NCBI RefSeq assembly: GCF_022113815.1
Contig: NZ_SGOM01000006.1
Coordinates: 1 to 64,000 of the forward strand
Direction: 5' to 3'
Length of the DNA stretch: 64,000 nucleotides
Source of the DNA: Vibrio cincinnatiensis
GTDB lineage: Bacteria > Pseudomonadota > Gammaproteobacteria > Enterobacterales > Vibrionaceae
The notes under the pieces were generated by a model, which did no database searches, was not told where the DNA came from, and saw nothing but the letters and a program-made list of their open reading frames with translations. The position numbers were made by a program, and so were the translations under genes. Positions 1 to 13,640 of the stretch are shown here, one piece after another. Within the stretch, counting starts at the first letter, position 1; each line of letters starts with the position of its first letter.

Positions 1-76
1 TGGAGCGACACACGAGGTTCGAACTCGTGACCTCAACCTTGGCAAGGTTGCGCTCTACCAACTGAGCTAGTGTCGC
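1..76 (-). tRNA. tRNA-Gly (anticodon GCC)
   Basis: Read on the minus strand this is a complete cloverleaf. It has an acceptor stem starting GCGACA at position 76, a D-arm AGCTCAGTTGGTAGAGC, an anticodon loop CTTGCCAA with GCC at its centre, a T-arm GAGTTCGAACCTC, and an encoded 3' CCA at the left window edge. It lies two bases from tRNA-Cys and is probably co-transcribed with it. Further tRNAs may follow beyond the left edge. Confidence 0.97.
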
Positions 77-78
77 AA

Positions 79-152
79 TGGAGGCGCGTCCCGGAGTCGA
101 ACCGAGGTCCACGGATTTGCAATCCGCTGCATGGCCACTCTGCCAACGCGCC
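79..152 (-). tRNA. tRNA-Cys (anticodon GCA)
   Basis: Minus-strand cloverleaf of 74 nt with acceptor stem GGCGCGT/ACGCGCC, anticodon stem-loop CGGATTGCAAATCCG (anticodon GCA), T-loop GGTTCGACTCC and encoded CCA. It closely resembles the Escherichia coli tRNA-Cys sequence as remembered. It is the promoter-proximal gene of the visible tRNA pair. Confidence 0.97.
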
Positions 153-206
153 GTCAAAACTCAAACCGCTTGCTTATCTATCGCGTTGCTCTTGAGTACG
201 GGATGC

Positions 207-234
207 ATTCTACGGATTCGATGCAATGAGTCAA
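207..234 (-). promoter_or_regulatory. sigma-70 promoter of the tRNA-Cys/Gly operon
   Basis: On the minus strand a -35 box TTGACT and a -10 box TAGAAT are separated by 16 nt. They lie about 50 bp upstream of tRNA-Cys. The bases after the -10 are GC-rich (GCATCCCG), as in stringently controlled stable-RNA promoters. The region 235-357 is AT-rich and could act as an UP element. No protein gene is visible in 153-451. Confidence 0.7.
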
Positions 235-357
235 CAGAATTTTTTTGCTTTTTAAATCGTTTGACTATTTTGCATTCAAAAACGATTTCTTTGCTCAATT
301 TTTTAGCAAAAACTGTCTATTTTTCCTCAAGATAACAAACATAAGCTAAGTATTTAT

Positions 358-390
358 AAAAAAATCCGCTACTCATTTCTCAATAGCGGA
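358..390 (-). terminator. Rho-independent terminator of icd
   Basis: A 7-bp inverted repeat TCCGCTA/TAGCGGA with a 12-nt loop is followed on the minus strand by a run of T. It lies about 60 bp downstream of the icd stop codon. Confidence 0.8.
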
Positions 391-451
391 CTTGGTATTT
401 ATTCATGAAAATCGGCTAAGTGATACTTTTTAGTCTGACTTAGCCTGACTC

Positions 452-2689
<2,238 letters not shown>

Positions 2690-2738
2690 CTATTGTTCTA
2701 ACAGCACTATGGGATGATATAGCACTGTGTGAATGTCC

Positions 2739-2776
2739 GTATACAAGTCGGTGCAACATCCCCAATACTTGTATAC
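2739..2776. promoter_or_regulatory. Perfect 10-bp inverted repeat between icd and rluE (possible operator)
   Basis: GTATACAAGT at 2739-2748 is repeated in exact inverse (ACTTGTATAC) at 2767-2776, with an 18-bp spacer. Each arm contains the self-palindrome GTATAC, so this may be two operator sites about 2.7 turns apart rather than an RNA hairpin. It lies 59 to 96 bp upstream of the icd start and about 210 bp upstream of rluE. The regulator is not known from the sequence. The rest of 2681-2987 shows no gene. Confidence 0.5.
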
Positions 2777-2987
2777 GATTGTCTCACTCTTTCTAATCCC
2801 GGTTCTTACCAGCAAGTGGTTTTCGACTTAGTCCGTGAGTGAAGATCGTTATAATTAAACAAAACCAAGATAATAGTCTATCATCTTATCCAACAATCCT
2901 GTTTTCGGGCGCGCAGATAATAGCTCAAACAGGGAAAATATAAAACAATCAAACACAAACCATTCACATTTTTGCAAGGTAGTTAAC

Positions 2988-3698
2988 ATGTCTTCCCGCT
3001 CACGTAGCGCGTTCCGCTCCGCTTCGTCCTCAAAAAGTCATTCTCATTTAAAACAGCAAAAACACTCTTGTTCTGTACGTTCAGACGCTCCGCATCGCTC
3101 AAAATCTCATCAGAAAAAAAACGCTTCTGAGATAAAAAAAACACCCATTTCACCCGAATTGCGTAAAGTCATTATTTTCAATAAACCTTATGATACCTTG
3201 AGCCAATTTACTGATGGGCAAGGTCGGCAAACGCTCGCAGATTTTATCCCGATAAAAGAAATATATGCGGCTGGAAGGCTGGATAGAGACAGTGAAGGAT
3301 TAATGATTCTTACCAATGATGGTATTTTGCAAGCAAGGCTCACTCAACCTACCTCTAAATCACCCAAAACCTATTGGGTTCAAGTCGAAGGTAACCCAAC
3401 CGAAGATGATCTCGATAAATTAAGGAAAGGGGTAACATTGAAAGATGGTCCAACACTTCCAGCACAAGTCGAACGAATGGATGAGCCAAACGTCTGGCAA
3501 CGAACCCCACCTGTTCGTTTTCGTGCCAATATACCCACCACTTGGCTAGCAATCACTATTATTGAAGGGCGCAACCGTCAAGTAAGGCGAATGACGGCGC
3601 ATATTGGTTATCCCACCTTACGCCTCATTCGCTATTCCATGGGCAACACAACCCTTGGCGAGCTACAGCCAGGACAGTGGAAAGAAATTACCATGTAA
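2988..3698 (+). CDS. rluE: 23S rRNA pseudouridine synthase E (RluE)
   Basis: This 236-aa protein is a member of the RsuA/RluB/E/F family that isomerises a uridine in 23S rRNA (U2457 in E. coli). The catalytic Asp is in the motif [17 protein letters not shown] at about residues 96-112, and the C-terminal [20 protein letters not shown] signature is intact. The first 50 or so residues are Ser/Lys/His-rich and lack the S4 domain, which is normal for RluE. It is transcribed divergently from icd and convergently to the his operon. Confidence 0.93.
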   Translation: MSSRSRSAFRSASSSKSHSHLKQQKHSCSVRSDAPHRSKSHQKKNASEIKKTPISPELRKVIIFNKPYDTLSQFTDGQGRQTLADFIPIKEIYAAGRLDRDSEGLMILTNDGILQARLTQPTSKSPKTYWVQVEGNPTEDDLDKLRKGVTLKDGPTLPAQVERMDEPNVWQRTPPVRFRANIPTTWLAITIIEGRNRQVRRMTAHIGYPTLRLIRYSMGNTTLGELQPGQWKEITM

Positions 3699-3710
3699 CC
3701 ATATTAGGAT

Positions 3711-3735
3711 AATACCCCATCGCTGGGGCATTATT
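3711..3735. terminator. Probable bidirectional terminator between rluE and hisI
   Basis: CCCCA/TGGGG with loop TCGC, flanked by AAT/ATT, lies in the 38-bp gap between two convergent genes. The following tract (ATTATTGTTATT on the plus strand) is T-rich but not a pure T run, so the call is moderate. Confidence 0.55.
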
Positions 3736-3736
3736 G

Positions 3737-4368
3737 TTATTGATGGCGCTCTTTGAGTTTATCTATTACATCGCTCATTGATAACCCTTGATCTTGTAAC
3801 AGAACCAGTAAGTGATAAATAAGATCCGCTGACTCACAAATCAATTCCGCCTTATCGCCCGACGTCGCCGCAAGCGCGACTTCAACCCCTTCTTCGCCCA
3901 CTTTTTGCGAAATACGCTTGGTGCCACGCGCATAAAGGCTAGCGGTATAAGAGGATTCAGGATCGGCACTCTTGCGGGCAGACAATAATTGCTCAAGTTG
4001 ATGAAGCCATACCCATTGTGATTCCTCTTGCTCATCACCATCCCAGCAGGTTGTTGCTCCGGTATGACAGGTGGGGCCAACGGGGTTAACTTTGACTAAT
4101 AAGGTATCGTGATCACAGTCCAAGGCGATATTTTTCAGTTGCAAAATATGCCCAGACGTTTCCCCTTTGGTCCATAACCGCTGTTTTGAGCGTGAATAAA
4201 AGGTCACTTGTTCCGTTTCCAACGTTTTTGCCAACGCTTGCTGATTCATATACCCCATCATCAATACTTGACTTGAGGTGAAGTCTTGAATAATCGCCGG
4301 GATAAGACCGTCAACCTTTTCCCAATTGATTCGGTCTGAGAGCGCCATTGGGCTTTGCGTAGTTAGGC

Positions 4369-4372
<4 letters not shown>
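3737..4372 (-). CDS. hisI: Bifunctional phosphoribosyl-AMP cyclohydrolase / phosphoribosyl-ATP pyrophosphatase
   Basis: This 211-aa HisIE fusion catalyses the second and third steps of histidine synthesis. The N-terminal cyclohydrolase half (to about residue 115) contains [12 protein letters not shown], the Asp cluster DCDHDTLL and the metal-binding cysteines around GPTCHTG. The C-terminal pyrophosphatase half (about 120-211) contains the [14 protein letters not shown] motif. It is the last gene of the his operon, and its ATG overlaps the hisF stop as ATGA. Confidence 0.96.
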
Positions 4373-5870
<1,498 letters not shown>

Positions 5871-5908
5871 TTAATGGTGGTTTAGCCTTATCGGCCAAAC
5901 GACTATCC

Positions 5909-6520
5909 TTAAAGTTTCAAAAAATTGTCAATTAACTTGGAGCCAGCTTTTGATGAGCGCTCTGGATGAAATTGAACGCCATAGTAGTTGCCATGTTGAA
6001 TTGCCGCACTAAAAGGCTGGCCATATTGACACTCTGCTATGGTGTAGTCGCCAACCGGCATGGCAAAACTGTGCACAAAATAGAAGTACTCGCCTTCTTC
6101 AATGCCTGCAAATAACGGGTGACCAGACGTTGCAGACACCGTATTCCAGCCCATATGGGGTAAAGGCAGACCTTGTGTTTGCATTCGGCGAACTTCACCA
6201 CCAACCAGCCCCAAGCACTCAACCGTTTCTTGAGCCTTTTGTCCCTTCTCTTCTGATAGCTTGCCCATCAGTTGCATGCCAAGGCAAATGCCTAGCAACG
6301 GCTTTTCTACCTGTTTGACCAACTCAATTAAATGGCGCTGCGCCAAGTTATGCATCGCCTCACTGGCGGTTCCGACTCCAGGCAAGAATAGTTTATCTGC
6401 AGCTAATACGACCGCTGGATCTTTCGATATCGTGACAGGGTAACCCAAGCGTTCAACGGCAAACTTAACAGAAGAGATATTGGCACACCCAGTATCAATA
6501 ATAACGATCTGTTGAGTCAT
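5909..6520 (-). CDS. hisH: Imidazole glycerol phosphate synthase, glutamine amidotransferase subunit
   Basis: A 203-aa class I glutaminase. The nucleophile Cys is in [10 protein letters not shown] (about residue 79) and the His-Glu pair in VQFHPERSS near residue 186-189. It supplies ammonia to HisF. Its start codon overlaps the hisB stop at 6520. Confidence 0.96.
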   Translation of the reverse strand: MTQQIVIIDTGCANISSVKFAVERLGYPVTISKDPAVVLAADKLFLPGVGTASEAMHNLAQRHLIELVKQVEKPLLGICLGMQLMGKLSEEKGQKAQETVECLGLVGGEVRRMQTQGLPLPHMGWNTVSATSGHPLFAGIEEGEYFYFVHSFAMPVGDYTIAECQYGQPFSAAIQHGNYYGVQFHPERSSKAGSKLIDNFLKL

Positions 6521-7593
6521 TACAGCACTCCTTTGCTACTTGGTAATTCATTCCCTTGTACCTGAATAGCTTGGCGAAGTGTACGGCCAAACGCTTTGAA
6601 TAAACTTTCAATCATGTGGTGATCATTCTCACCCACCGTAGAAAGGTGTAAGGTGCACGCCAAGGTATCCGTCAATGAGCGGAAGAAGTGATAAACCATC
6701 TCCGTTGAAAAATCCCCCACTTGTGGACGACTAAACTCAGCGGAAAATTTTAAATATGGGCGGCCGGATAAATCTAATGCACATTGTGCTAAACATTCAT
6801 CCATCGGCAGCGTAAAGCCAAAACGACCAATACCACGTTTATCCCCAAGCGCTTCTCTCAATGCCTGCCCAAGGGCCAATGCGGTATCTTCTACAGTATG
6901 ATGATCATCAATATGCAGATCACCTTTAACCGTTAATTTCAGTTGAAACCCGCCATGGGTAGCAATTTGATCCAACATGTGGTCAAAAAAGCCCAACCCC
7001 GTTTCAATGTGATTGCCACCACTTTGATCAAGATTAACCGCGACTTGAATATCGGTTTCTTTCGTTTTTCTTACCACCTCAGCTTTGCGCTCTTGGATGG
7101 TCAAAGTTCTAACAATTTCAGGCCAACTCATGGTCTTAGGATGGTATTGGATACCTCGAATCGCCATATTTTCAGCCAATTGTAAATCGGTAACACGGTC
7201 ACCAATCACCGCAGAGTGTTTGAAATCCACTTTGCCACTATGCAGATATTCTTTGACAAGCCCAAGCTTAGGTTTTCGGCATGAGCAATGATCTTTTTCG
7301 AAATGCGGACAAATCAATACATCATCAAACATAACGCCCTGAGATTGGAAAATTTCCATCATCATGGTGTGGGGCGCATCAAAATCTTCTTGAGGGTAGC
7401 TTTCCGTTCCTAACCCGTCTTGATTCGTCACCATAACTAAACGGTATCCGGCCGCTTGTAAAGTCAAAAGGCTCGGAATCACATTAGGCTCTAGCTTCAG
7501 CTTATCTAAACGATCCACCTGAAAATCAATCGGTGGCTCAACAATTAAGGTACCGTCACGGTCAATAAAGAGAATTTTTTGTTTCATGCTCAC
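6520..7593 (-). CDS. hisB: Bifunctional histidinol-phosphatase / imidazoleglycerol-phosphate dehydratase
   Basis: The HAD phosphatase domain at the N-terminus shows the DxD nucleophile motif FIDRDGT and the zinc-binding CxH/CSC residues around [11 protein letters not shown]. The IGP dehydratase domain from about residue 168 shows [14 protein letters not shown] and [15 protein letters not shown] prefer a GTG start at 7593 (protein [11 protein letters not shown], 357 aa) because AAGGA lies 7 nt upstream; the ATG at 7587 gives exactly the 355-aa E. coli length but has a 13-nt spacing. An in-frame ATG at 7620 would add an unlikely extension. Confidence 0.95.
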   Translation of the reverse strand: MSMKQKILFIDRDGTLIVEPPIDFQVDRLDKLKLEPNVIPSLLTLQAAGYRLVMVTNQDGLGTESYPQEDFDAPHTMMMEIFQSQGVMFDDVLICPHFEKDHCSCRKPKLGLVKEYLHSGKVDFKHSAVIGDRVTDLQLAENMAIRGIQYHPKTMSWPEIVRTLTIQERKAEVVRKTKETDIQVAVNLDQSGGNHIETGLGFFDHMLDQIATHGGFQLKLTVKGDLHIDDHHTVEDTALALGQALREALGDKRGIGRFGFTLPMDECLAQCALDLSGRPYLKFSAEFSRPQVGDFSTEMVYHFFRSLTDTLACTLHLSTVGENDHHMIESLFKAFGRTLRQAIQVQGNELPSSKGVL

Positions 7594-7641
7594 GAGAATA
7601 TCCTTTTCTTTTTGATGCAAGCGTATACGCTTGCATCCTAT

Positions 7642-8682
7642 TTATTGATAATAATTGCGAATAAAAGCGACGGTCTTTTCACACTCTTCACGGTTGCCAA
7701 CCGAAATACGAACACAATGCTCAATCGGTGAATTACGTAAAATAATTCCGTGTTCCCAAGCGGCTTTAAACAAGGCATCACCATTAGGAAATTGGACAAG
7801 TAGATAATTCCCCCACCCTTCAAAAACCTTGATTCCCTCGATCATCTGCAACCCCACTTGCAAGTAAGCGCGATTCGCATTGAGATCCAAAACTTGAAAC
7901 TTAGCGCGTGCTAGCCCAGCTTCTGAAAGTGCTTGCGTTGCAATTTCTGCAACAGGGACAGGAACCGGATAAGGGGCAATAACCTTGAGTAATACATCGA
8001 TAATCGATGCATTAGCCAACGTGAACCCGCAACGTAACCCTGCCAAAGCAAACGCTTTTGACAAGGTTCGTAAAATGGCTAAATTGGGGTAATCCGCCAG
8101 CAGATCCACGGTGGATGCCTCAGGGCAAAAATCAATGTAAGCTTCATCCATTACCACAATGGCGCGATCTTTGGTCATCTCGAGTAAAGCTATGATATCT
8201 TCACGTTTAACTAGGTTACCCGTTGGGTTATTTGGGCTACAGACAAACACCAGCTTAACGTTATCAAGACTGGCCTTAATTGTCGGCAAGTCCAGTTGCC
8301 AATCTGCCGTCAAGGGAACGGTTTTACGCTCAACCCCAAAAGTTTCCGCACTAATCGCATACATTCCATAAGTCGGAGGACAATATAGAATGGCATCTTC
8401 GTTAGGCTCACAAAAAGCACGAATCAGTAATTCAATCCCTTCATCCGCACCCCGAGAGGTTAATACTTGCTGTTGGCTTACCCCGGCATAATCCGCATAG
8501 GCTTGAATCAAAGCTTTAGGCTGACAATCGCTATAGCGGTTAAGACGGGTAAAATCGGTTTTATATTCATTATCGAACGGTGACTCATTGGCATTAAGCC
8601 ATACATCACCACAGCCCCCAATACGACGAGCGGAAAGATAAGGCGTTAATGCCTGTACCTGTTTACGAGCCAATTTTTCCAT
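7642..8682 (-). CDS. hisC: Histidinol-phosphate aminotransferase
   Basis: A 346-aa fold-type I PLP aminotransferase. The Schiff-base lysine is in [17 protein letters not shown] (about residue 211), and the Asn-Pro motif SPNNPTGN and the DEAYIDF motif that bind the cofactor are present. It converts imidazole acetol phosphate to histidinol phosphate. It starts 5 bp after the hisD stop. Confidence 0.97.
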   Translation of the reverse strand: MEKLARKQVQALTPYLSARRIGGCGDVWLNANESPFDNEYKTDFTRLNRYSDCQPKALIQAYADYAGVSQQQVLTSRGADEGIELLIRAFCEPNEDAILYCPPTYGMYAISAETFGVERKTVPLTADWQLDLPTIKASLDNVKLVFVCSPNNPTGNLVKREDIIALLEMTKDRAIVVMDEAYIDFCPEASTVDLLADYPNLAILRTLSKAFALAGLRCGFTLANASIIDVLLKVIAPYPVPVPVAEIATQALSEAGLARAKFQVLDLNANRAYLQVGLQMIEGIKVFEGWGNYLLVQFPNGDALFKAAWEHGIILRNSPIEHCVRISVGNREECEKTVAFIRNYYQ

Positions 8683-8687
8683 GATGA

Positions 8688-9980
8688 TTACGCCTTTTGT
8701 AACTTATCAATACGAATGGTGACTGCACGTCTGTGTGCATCTAAACCTTCTGCATTCGCCATGGCTACCACGGTGGGAGCTAAAGCTTTCAAACCGTCCG
8801 CACTAAGCTCTTGTACTGTCATGCGTTTACTGAAATCTGCCAGCCCTAAACTTGAATAAGTGCGGGTATAGCCGTAGGTTGGCAAAACGTGGTTAGTACC
8901 TGAGGCATAATCGCCGACCGATTCAGGAGACCAAGCACCAAGGAAAATAGACCCTGCATTATCTAATAGTGGCACCAGTTCCCGAGGGTTTTTCGTCTGT
9001 ACAATCAGGTGTTCAGGCCCATAATAATTAGAAATCGCAATCGCTTGAGTAACCGATTCGGCAATAATAATCAGGCTTGATGCTAACGCTTTTTGAGCGA
9101 TATCGGATCGAGATAGGGTTTTCAATTGGCGCTGAACCGCATCAGTGACTTGATCCGCGATGATAGGTGATGGCGTCACTAATACCACTTGAGAATCTGG
9201 ACCATGTTCTGCCTGACTAAGCAAATCTGCGGCAATAAATTCTGCATCGGCAGTTTCATCGGCAATCACCAATACTTCAGACGGGCCAGCTGGCATATCA
9301 ATAGCAGCGCCTTGGAAATCGTTACTAACTTGGCGCTTGGCTTCGGTGACATACGCATTACCCGGACCAAAGATTTTATCTACTTTAGTGACCGTTTCTG
9401 TGCCATAAGCCATTGCAGCAATCGCTTGGCCACCACCCACGTTGTAAACTTCATCAATATTACACAGCTTCGCCACATACAGAATTTCATCCGCAATGGG
9501 CGGCGGTGAACAAAGTACCACTTTGCGACAACCTGCTATTTGGGCTGGGACTCCTAGCATCAATACTGTTGAAGGCAATGGTGCACTTCCTCCAGGAATA
9601 TAAAGCCCCACCTTATTGATCGCACGAGTCACTTGTTCACAAACGACACCGGGCATTGTTTCGACTTTAACGAGTTGAGGCTTTTGCGCCTTATGGAACT
9701 TAACAATATTGCTATACGCTTGTTCAAGCGCTTGTTTCATCTCTTGTGAAAGCCGTCCACAAGCCGCATCTATTTCAGCCTGTGGTACACGGATTGACTC
9801 AGGCTTTACACGGTCAAATTTCTCGGTCAACGCCATCAAAGCGGCATCACCATCAGCTCGAACCTGAGCAATTACTGCTTTGACTGCAGCCGTAATATTT
9901 GCACCTTCAGTAATCGCAGGACGCTCTAACACCGATTCTTGTTGAGTTTCACTCAACGATTGCCAAACCACCGTTCTCAT
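8688..9980 (-). CDS. hisD: Histidinol dehydrogenase
   Basis: A 430-aa zinc-dependent NAD enzyme performing the last two oxidations, histidinol to histidine. Recognisable segments are [20 protein letters not shown], the [13 protein letters not shown] region, [12 protein letters not shown] and the metal/substrate-binding [13 protein letters not shown] ribosome site lies just before its ATG, in the 5-bp gap after hisG. Confidence 0.97.
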   Translation of the reverse strand: MRTVVWQSLSETQQESVLERPAITEGANITAAVKAVIAQVRADGDAALMALTEKFDRVKPESIRVPQAEIDAACGRLSQEMKQALEQAYSNIVKFHKAQKPQLVKVETMPGVVCEQVTRAINKVGLYIPGGSAPLPSTVLMLGVPAQIAGCRKVVLCSPPPIADEILYVAKLCNIDEVYNVGGGQAIAAMAYGTETVTKVDKIFGPGNAYVTEAKRQVSNDFQGAAIDMPAGPSEVLVIADETADAEFIAADLLSQAEHGPDSQVVLVTPSPIIADQVTDAVQRQLKTLSRSDIAQKALASSLIIIAESVTQAIAISNYYGPEHLIVQTKNPRELVPLLDNAGSIFLGAWSPESVGDYASGTNHVLPTYGYTRTYSSLGLADFSKRMTVQELSADGLKALAPTVVAMANAEGLDAHRRAVTIRIDKLQKA

Positions 9981-9985
9981 GACGA

Positions 9986-10882
9986 TTACTCCATCATTTT
10001 TTCAATAGGAAGAACAAGAATGGAGCTAGCTCCGAGTGCTTTCAGCTGTTCCATGGTTTCCCAGAATAGATTTTCTGAGCTCACTAAATGTACGGCAACC
10101 TTACTTTTATCTGCAGAAAGAGGTAATACGGTAGGGTCTTCCGCCCCTGGCAATAATGCCGTAATTTGTGGTAATCGCTCGACTGGAGCATGCAGCATAA
10201 TGTATTTTGATTCTTTGGCTTGTTGAACGCCATGCATACGAGTCAGCAACTTATCAATCAATGCTGCTTTATCCGCTGAAAAATCACCAGAACGTTGAAT
10301 TAGCATTGCTTTAGACTGAAAAATGACTTCCACTTCTTTTAAACCATTCGCTTCCAAAGTGGCTCCAGTGGAAACTAAATCAGCAATCGCATCAGCAAGC
10401 CCAGCACGGGGAGCAACTTCAACAGAGCCAGTCAACATACAGGTACTAAAATCAATACCTTGCTCATTCATATAAGCATTGAGTAACTGAGGATAGGTCG
10501 TTGCAATACGTTTACCTTTTAAATCTTGAGGCCCGTTATAGACTTCGTCTTTATCCATCGCAATCGATAGACGACATCCACCAAAATCCATCCGACGTAA
10601 CCCAACAAACTGACTAGGTTGATTTAACGCCTTACGATCCAATCGCGCCTCTTCGAGTACGTTTTCTCCCACAAAGCCTAAATCAACGACACCGTCCATA
10701 ATCAAACCGGGAATATCATCATCACGAACAAGCAACAAATCAATCGGCATATTGAGTGAATGAACAACCAGGCTTTCGCCCATGATATTGAATTTTACTC
10801 CACACTTTTTCAGCAGTGCCTGACATTCTTGGCTCAGGCGACCTTTCTTTTGAATGGCAATTCTTAGGCGTTGTGTTTGCAT
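9986..10882 (-). CDS. hisG: ATP phosphoribosyltransferase
   Basis: A 298-aa long-form HisG, the committed and histidine-inhibited step. The chosen start ([20 protein letters not shown]) matches the family and has AAGGA 8 nt upstream. An open frame continues 144 bp further upstream, but it runs through the attenuator and leader region and is not coding. The C-terminal third is the histidine-binding regulatory domain of the hexameric long form. Confidence 0.97.
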   Translation of the reverse strand: MQTQRLRIAIQKKGRLSQECQALLKKCGVKFNIMGESLVVHSLNMPIDLLLVRDDDIPGLIMDGVVDLGFVGENVLEEARLDRKALNQPSQFVGLRRMDFGGCRLSIAMDKDEVYNGPQDLKGKRIATTYPQLLNAYMNEQGIDFSTCMLTGSVEVAPRAGLADAIADLVSTGATLEANGLKEVEVIFQSKAMLIQRSGDFSADKAALIDKLLTRMHGVQQAKESKYIMLHAPVERLPQITALLPGAEDPTVLPLSADKSKVAVHLVSSENLFWETMEQLKALGASSILVLPIEKMME

Positions 10883-10928
10883 GACATGATTCCTTTGCAA
10901 TTTATTGAATTTTATAAAATCAAATAGT

Positions 10929-11034
10929 AAAAAACCCTCGAGAGTTTGGTCTCCCGAGGGTTTAAAATCTAAATACACTTTTGATTTAACCGCCGGGAGA
11001 ATCCTGCCTCCCGGGTATGCGTACATCTCCCGAA
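10929..11034 (-). promoter_or_regulatory. his operon attenuator: terminator and alternative hairpins
   Basis: The terminator at 10929-10964 pairs AACCCTCG with CGAGGGTT and ends in a T run on the minus strand. Upstream of it are competing segments: CTCCCG-like blocks near 10951, 11009 and 11030, and a complementary CGGGAG near 10994. These allow mutually exclusive pairings between the leader peptide and hisG. This is the layout of ribosome-stalling attenuation: scarce His-tRNA stalls the ribosome in the His codons and favours the antiterminator. Confidence 0.88.
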
Positions 11035-11041
11035 AGACTGA

Positions 11042-11071
11042 CTAGGGATGATGGTGATGATGAATATTCAT
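11042..11071 (-). CDS. hisL: his operon leader peptide
   Basis: A minus-strand reading frame of nine codons encodes MNIHHHHHP followed by TAG, with five consecutive histidine codons (CAT CAT CAC CAT CAT). It lies about 160 bp upstream of hisG and directly before the alternative hairpins of the attenuator. Its job is regulatory: translation speed through the His codons senses charged tRNA-His. Confidence 0.95.
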   Translation of the reverse strand: MNIHHHHHP

Positions 11072-11096
11072 TACAAAACTACGCATACTTAATTTC

Positions 11097-11125
11097 TTTA
11101 CACTGGTTAGCTCGACTGTTTTCAA
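11097..11125 (-). promoter_or_regulatory. Probable sigma-70 promoter of the his operon
   Basis: TTGAAA (-35, 11120-11125) and TGTAAA (-10, 11097-11102) are separated by 17 nt on the minus strand. The predicted start lies about 20 bp before the leader peptide ATG. Confidence 0.6.
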
Positions 11126-11192
11126 CACTAACTAAGCTTGAACTTTTTTGCAACTGCAATTTAAGGGTTTTTCAGTTTAATACCGAAAATAA

Positions 11193-11222
11193 TTAACCCA
11201 ACCTTGAATAAGGTTGGGTTAA
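11193..11222. terminator. Terminator downstream of the NhaC-family gene
   Basis: An 11-bp or longer stem (TTAACCCAACCTT/AAGGTTGGGTTAA) with a 4-nt loop lies 8 bp after the transporter stop codon. The downstream tract on the minus strand is moderately T-rich. Confidence 0.75.
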
Positions 11223-11229
11223 AAGAAGA

Positions 11230-12831
11230 TTATTGAGCAGATTCTGTGACTATTTTTGACTTGGAAAGCCAAGAAAAAACAACACACACTAGCACAAATG
11301 CAACGCTAGCTGCCGCTAATGCAGCAAAAAGTGATGCTGTCATACCCAATACAATAAAGCCCACCGTCGACACACCAGCGACAGAAAGTGAATAAGGCAA
11401 TTGAGTCGCAACATGGTCAATATGGTTACAACGCGCCCCAGTTGAAGACAATATTGTGGTATCAGAAATGGGAGAGCAATGATCACCAAACACAGAACCG
11501 GCTAATACCGCACTTAGCATTGGCAACATCAATGCAAGATCTGTCGCCCCTGCCATATCACCTGCAATCGGTAACATAATACCAAACGTTCCCCATGATG
11601 TTCCCGTTGAAAACGCCATAATGCCAGACAAAAGAAACAAAATAACGGGTAACCAATGTGGATTGATATTACCTTGCACTAGCGAAGACAAATATGCCCC
11701 TGTCTTCATGTCACCAATCACAGAGCCAATTGTCCACGCAAAAATTAAAATTAAGATAGCGCCAAACATAGAGCGTGCTCCAATCCACATGGTACTAAGC
11801 ACATCACCCATAGGAAGGCTTTGCTTAATAACCGTGAAAAGAGCCGCCAATAACCCCACGGATCCACCATAGATTAATGACGTTCCAACATCCGTATTTT
11901 CAAATGCACCTAAAACATTAAAAACCAGTCCATCAGAAGCTAGCGCCTGCCCTCCGGTATATAACATGGCTCCAATCGTGGCCATGATCAGTAAAATAAT
12001 CGGCAAAACTAAATCTGAAACTTTACCATGATCACTTTCGGGAATGTCTAACTCTTCATTAAGTTCATGGGCTTCTTGGCTATCATTTTCAGTATCTTGA
12101 TCGAAACCTCGACCCTGTGATGCCTGGATTTCATGTCGACGCATCGGGCCGATATCCATTTGGAACCACACCACCGCAAAGACCATCAGCAGAGCAAAAA
12201 TGGCATAAAAGTTCATCGGCACTAACCGCAAATAAGCCCCAAGAGGAGAATAATCCGTTATCCCGTGTGAAACTAAAATGCCACCGATAATGGTCATAAT
12301 ATAAGCCCCCCAGCTAGAGGCAGGCATCACGACACACATAGGTGCCGCGGTTGAATCTAAAATATAAGCTAACTTGGCTCGAGAAACATAAAACCGATCC
12401 GTAACTGGGCGGGAAATAGAACCAACAGCTAAGCTATTAAAGTAATCATCAACAAAGATAAACACGCCAAGAAATGCCGCTAAAAGCTTAGAACCCCGTT
12501 TACTTTTGACGCGTACTTGAGCCCATTCAGCAAAAGCGCGCGTGCCACCAGACAGGGTTAAAAGTGCAGTCATCATACCCAGTAAAATGAGGAAGCCCAC
12601 AATACTCATGTTCCAAGTGTTTAGGCTGCCGTCTTTAACAAATACACTGGCCACTTGAGCTCCGGTATAACGGACAGCACCTGACAAGGAGAAATCGGCT
12701 AATAAGATAGCACCAAGCAGAATACCTACACCCAAAGAAACTAATACTCGACGAGTCACAATGGCTAAAGTCAATGCTATCAACGGAGGAAGCACCGACA
12801 AAGGAGAGGAAGCAAAATCAATTACATTCAT
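11230..12831 (-). CDS. NhaC-superfamily Na+/H+ antiporter-type transporter, probable lysine transporter
   Basis: A protein of about 533 aa with many hydrophobic segments and the NhaC/ArsB-like architecture, including conserved stretches such as DDYFNSLAVGSISRPVTD, ASSWGAYIMTIIGG, SGTSWGTFGIMLPIAGD and GDHCSPISDTTILSSTGA. A soluble, acidic loop sits near residues 245-270. The family is annotated as Na+/H+ antiporter, but a lysine riboswitch precedes this gene, and comparative work on lysine regulons has proposed lysine transport for such NhaC-family members (LysW). The ATG at 12831 is preferred over an in-frame TTG 9 bp upstream. Confidence 0.85.
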   Translation of the reverse strand: MNVIDFASSPLSVLPPLIALTLAIVTRRVLVSLGVGILLGAILLADFSLSGAVRYTGAQVASVFVKDGSLNTWNMSIVGFLILLGMMTALLTLSGGTRAFAEWAQVRVKSKRGSKLLAAFLGVFIFVDDYFNSLAVGSISRPVTDRFYVSRAKLAYILDSTAAPMCVVMPASSWGAYIMTIIGGILVSHGITDYSPLGAYLRLVPMNFYAIFALLMVFAVVWFQMDIGPMRRHEIQASQGRGFDQDTENDSQEAHELNEELDIPESDHGKVSDLVLPIILLIMATIGAMLYTGGQALASDGLVFNVLGAFENTDVGTSLIYGGSVGLLAALFTVIKQSLPMGDVLSTMWIGARSMFGAILILIFAWTIGSVIGDMKTGAYLSSLVQGNINPHWLPVILFLLSGIMAFSTGTSWGTFGIMLPIAGDMAGATDLALMLPMLSAVLAGSVFGDHCSPISDTTILSSTGARCNHIDHVATQLPYSLSVAGVSTVGFIVLGMTASLFAALAAASVAFVLVCVVFSWLSKSKIVTESAQ

Positions 12832-12939
12832 GATCTTCAAAAACCAGTAATAAATGGCGAGAGATCTACTGCAGACAAGCTGCGTCTAGCACAGCTTATG
12901 TTGAACTAAGCGAAAGGGAAGTGAACACTTCACCCAACC

Positions 12940-13170
12940 CTACAGTAGCGCTCCATAGTTTAACAAGGTAATACCAAGCAAAGTAATACCTGCATTGGTA
13001 TGTAGACTATGGCAGTGTTGCCCCTATTCGCTGACAACCCCAGCAAATCGTTTTGATCTACGACTCACTTCGGCGATAAAGCCTTTCTTCATGATTCATT
13101 GGTATCACCCCAATCATGATTACTTTTCAATACCGCACCTCTACGTCGAGACTCTATTGTGATCTACTGG
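12940..13170 (-). promoter_or_regulatory. Lysine riboswitch (L box)
   Basis: On the minus strand the conserved elements occur in the right order: GTAGAGGTGCGG near 13145-13133, an AAGTA-containing internal loop, TCGCCGAAG, then CTGGGGTTGTC and GGGGCAACACTGCC, and a helix CCATAGT/ACTATGG (P5) closing before CTACTG (12940-12948), which can pair with CAGTAG at 13164-13169 as P1. These match the remembered B. subtilis and E. coli lysC riboswitches. The 5'-UTR continues about 110 nt to the transporter. No terminator with a T run is visible there, so control may be translational or use another mechanism. Confidence 0.88.
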
Positions 13171-13640
13171 ATGAGTAGACTCAACATTATTTATAAATCT
13201 CGCATTAGGTGCCGGCCATTGTACTTATCATCAGTATCAATGCAACCTATCCTACGGGTTAATTGTCGAGTATTTATTATTCCACCGCCTAAATGAATCG
13301 ATAAAACACCCACACACCTTGTTTTATCTAGTGACCAACACCAAAAAGAGGCATAAACAATAGCGAAGATAAATCACTATGAAAGAATTTCGTCACATAT
13401 AGCTATGCAATGAATCTCATTAAAGTGAATATATTAATCCTATATAACGTAAACCCTTCGATTAATTATACAACACTGTCATAATGGGGCGATTTTCACA
13501 AAATACTATTATTAAGATAACTTACACTTGATTATAATTTGACTTAATATTTTACTATTAAGGTAAAATCAATATTGCCAGAATAAATTACTGGGTTTAA
13601 TATTGGAATTGTAAATAAATTTACCTCACAGGAAACCGAA
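13171..13640. other. AT-rich intergenic region between the lysine riboswitch and hns
   Basis: The 470 bp upstream of hns become increasingly AT-rich toward the gene and contain several TATAAT-, TTGACT- and TTAAGATAA-like words between 13500 and 13600. This fits a promoter bound by H-NS itself. I see no small gene or clear hairpin. The riboswitch promoter probably lies at 13171-13200 on the minus strand. Confidence 0.5.

Noticed and set aside
3355-3574. Minus-strand frames inside rluE
   Set aside because: They are opposite conserved RluE coding sequence, overlap each other, and have no initiation signals.
10883-11026. N-terminal extension of hisG
   Set aside because: The in-frame extension passes through the attenuator hairpins; the family N-terminus and a good ribosome site place the start at 10882.
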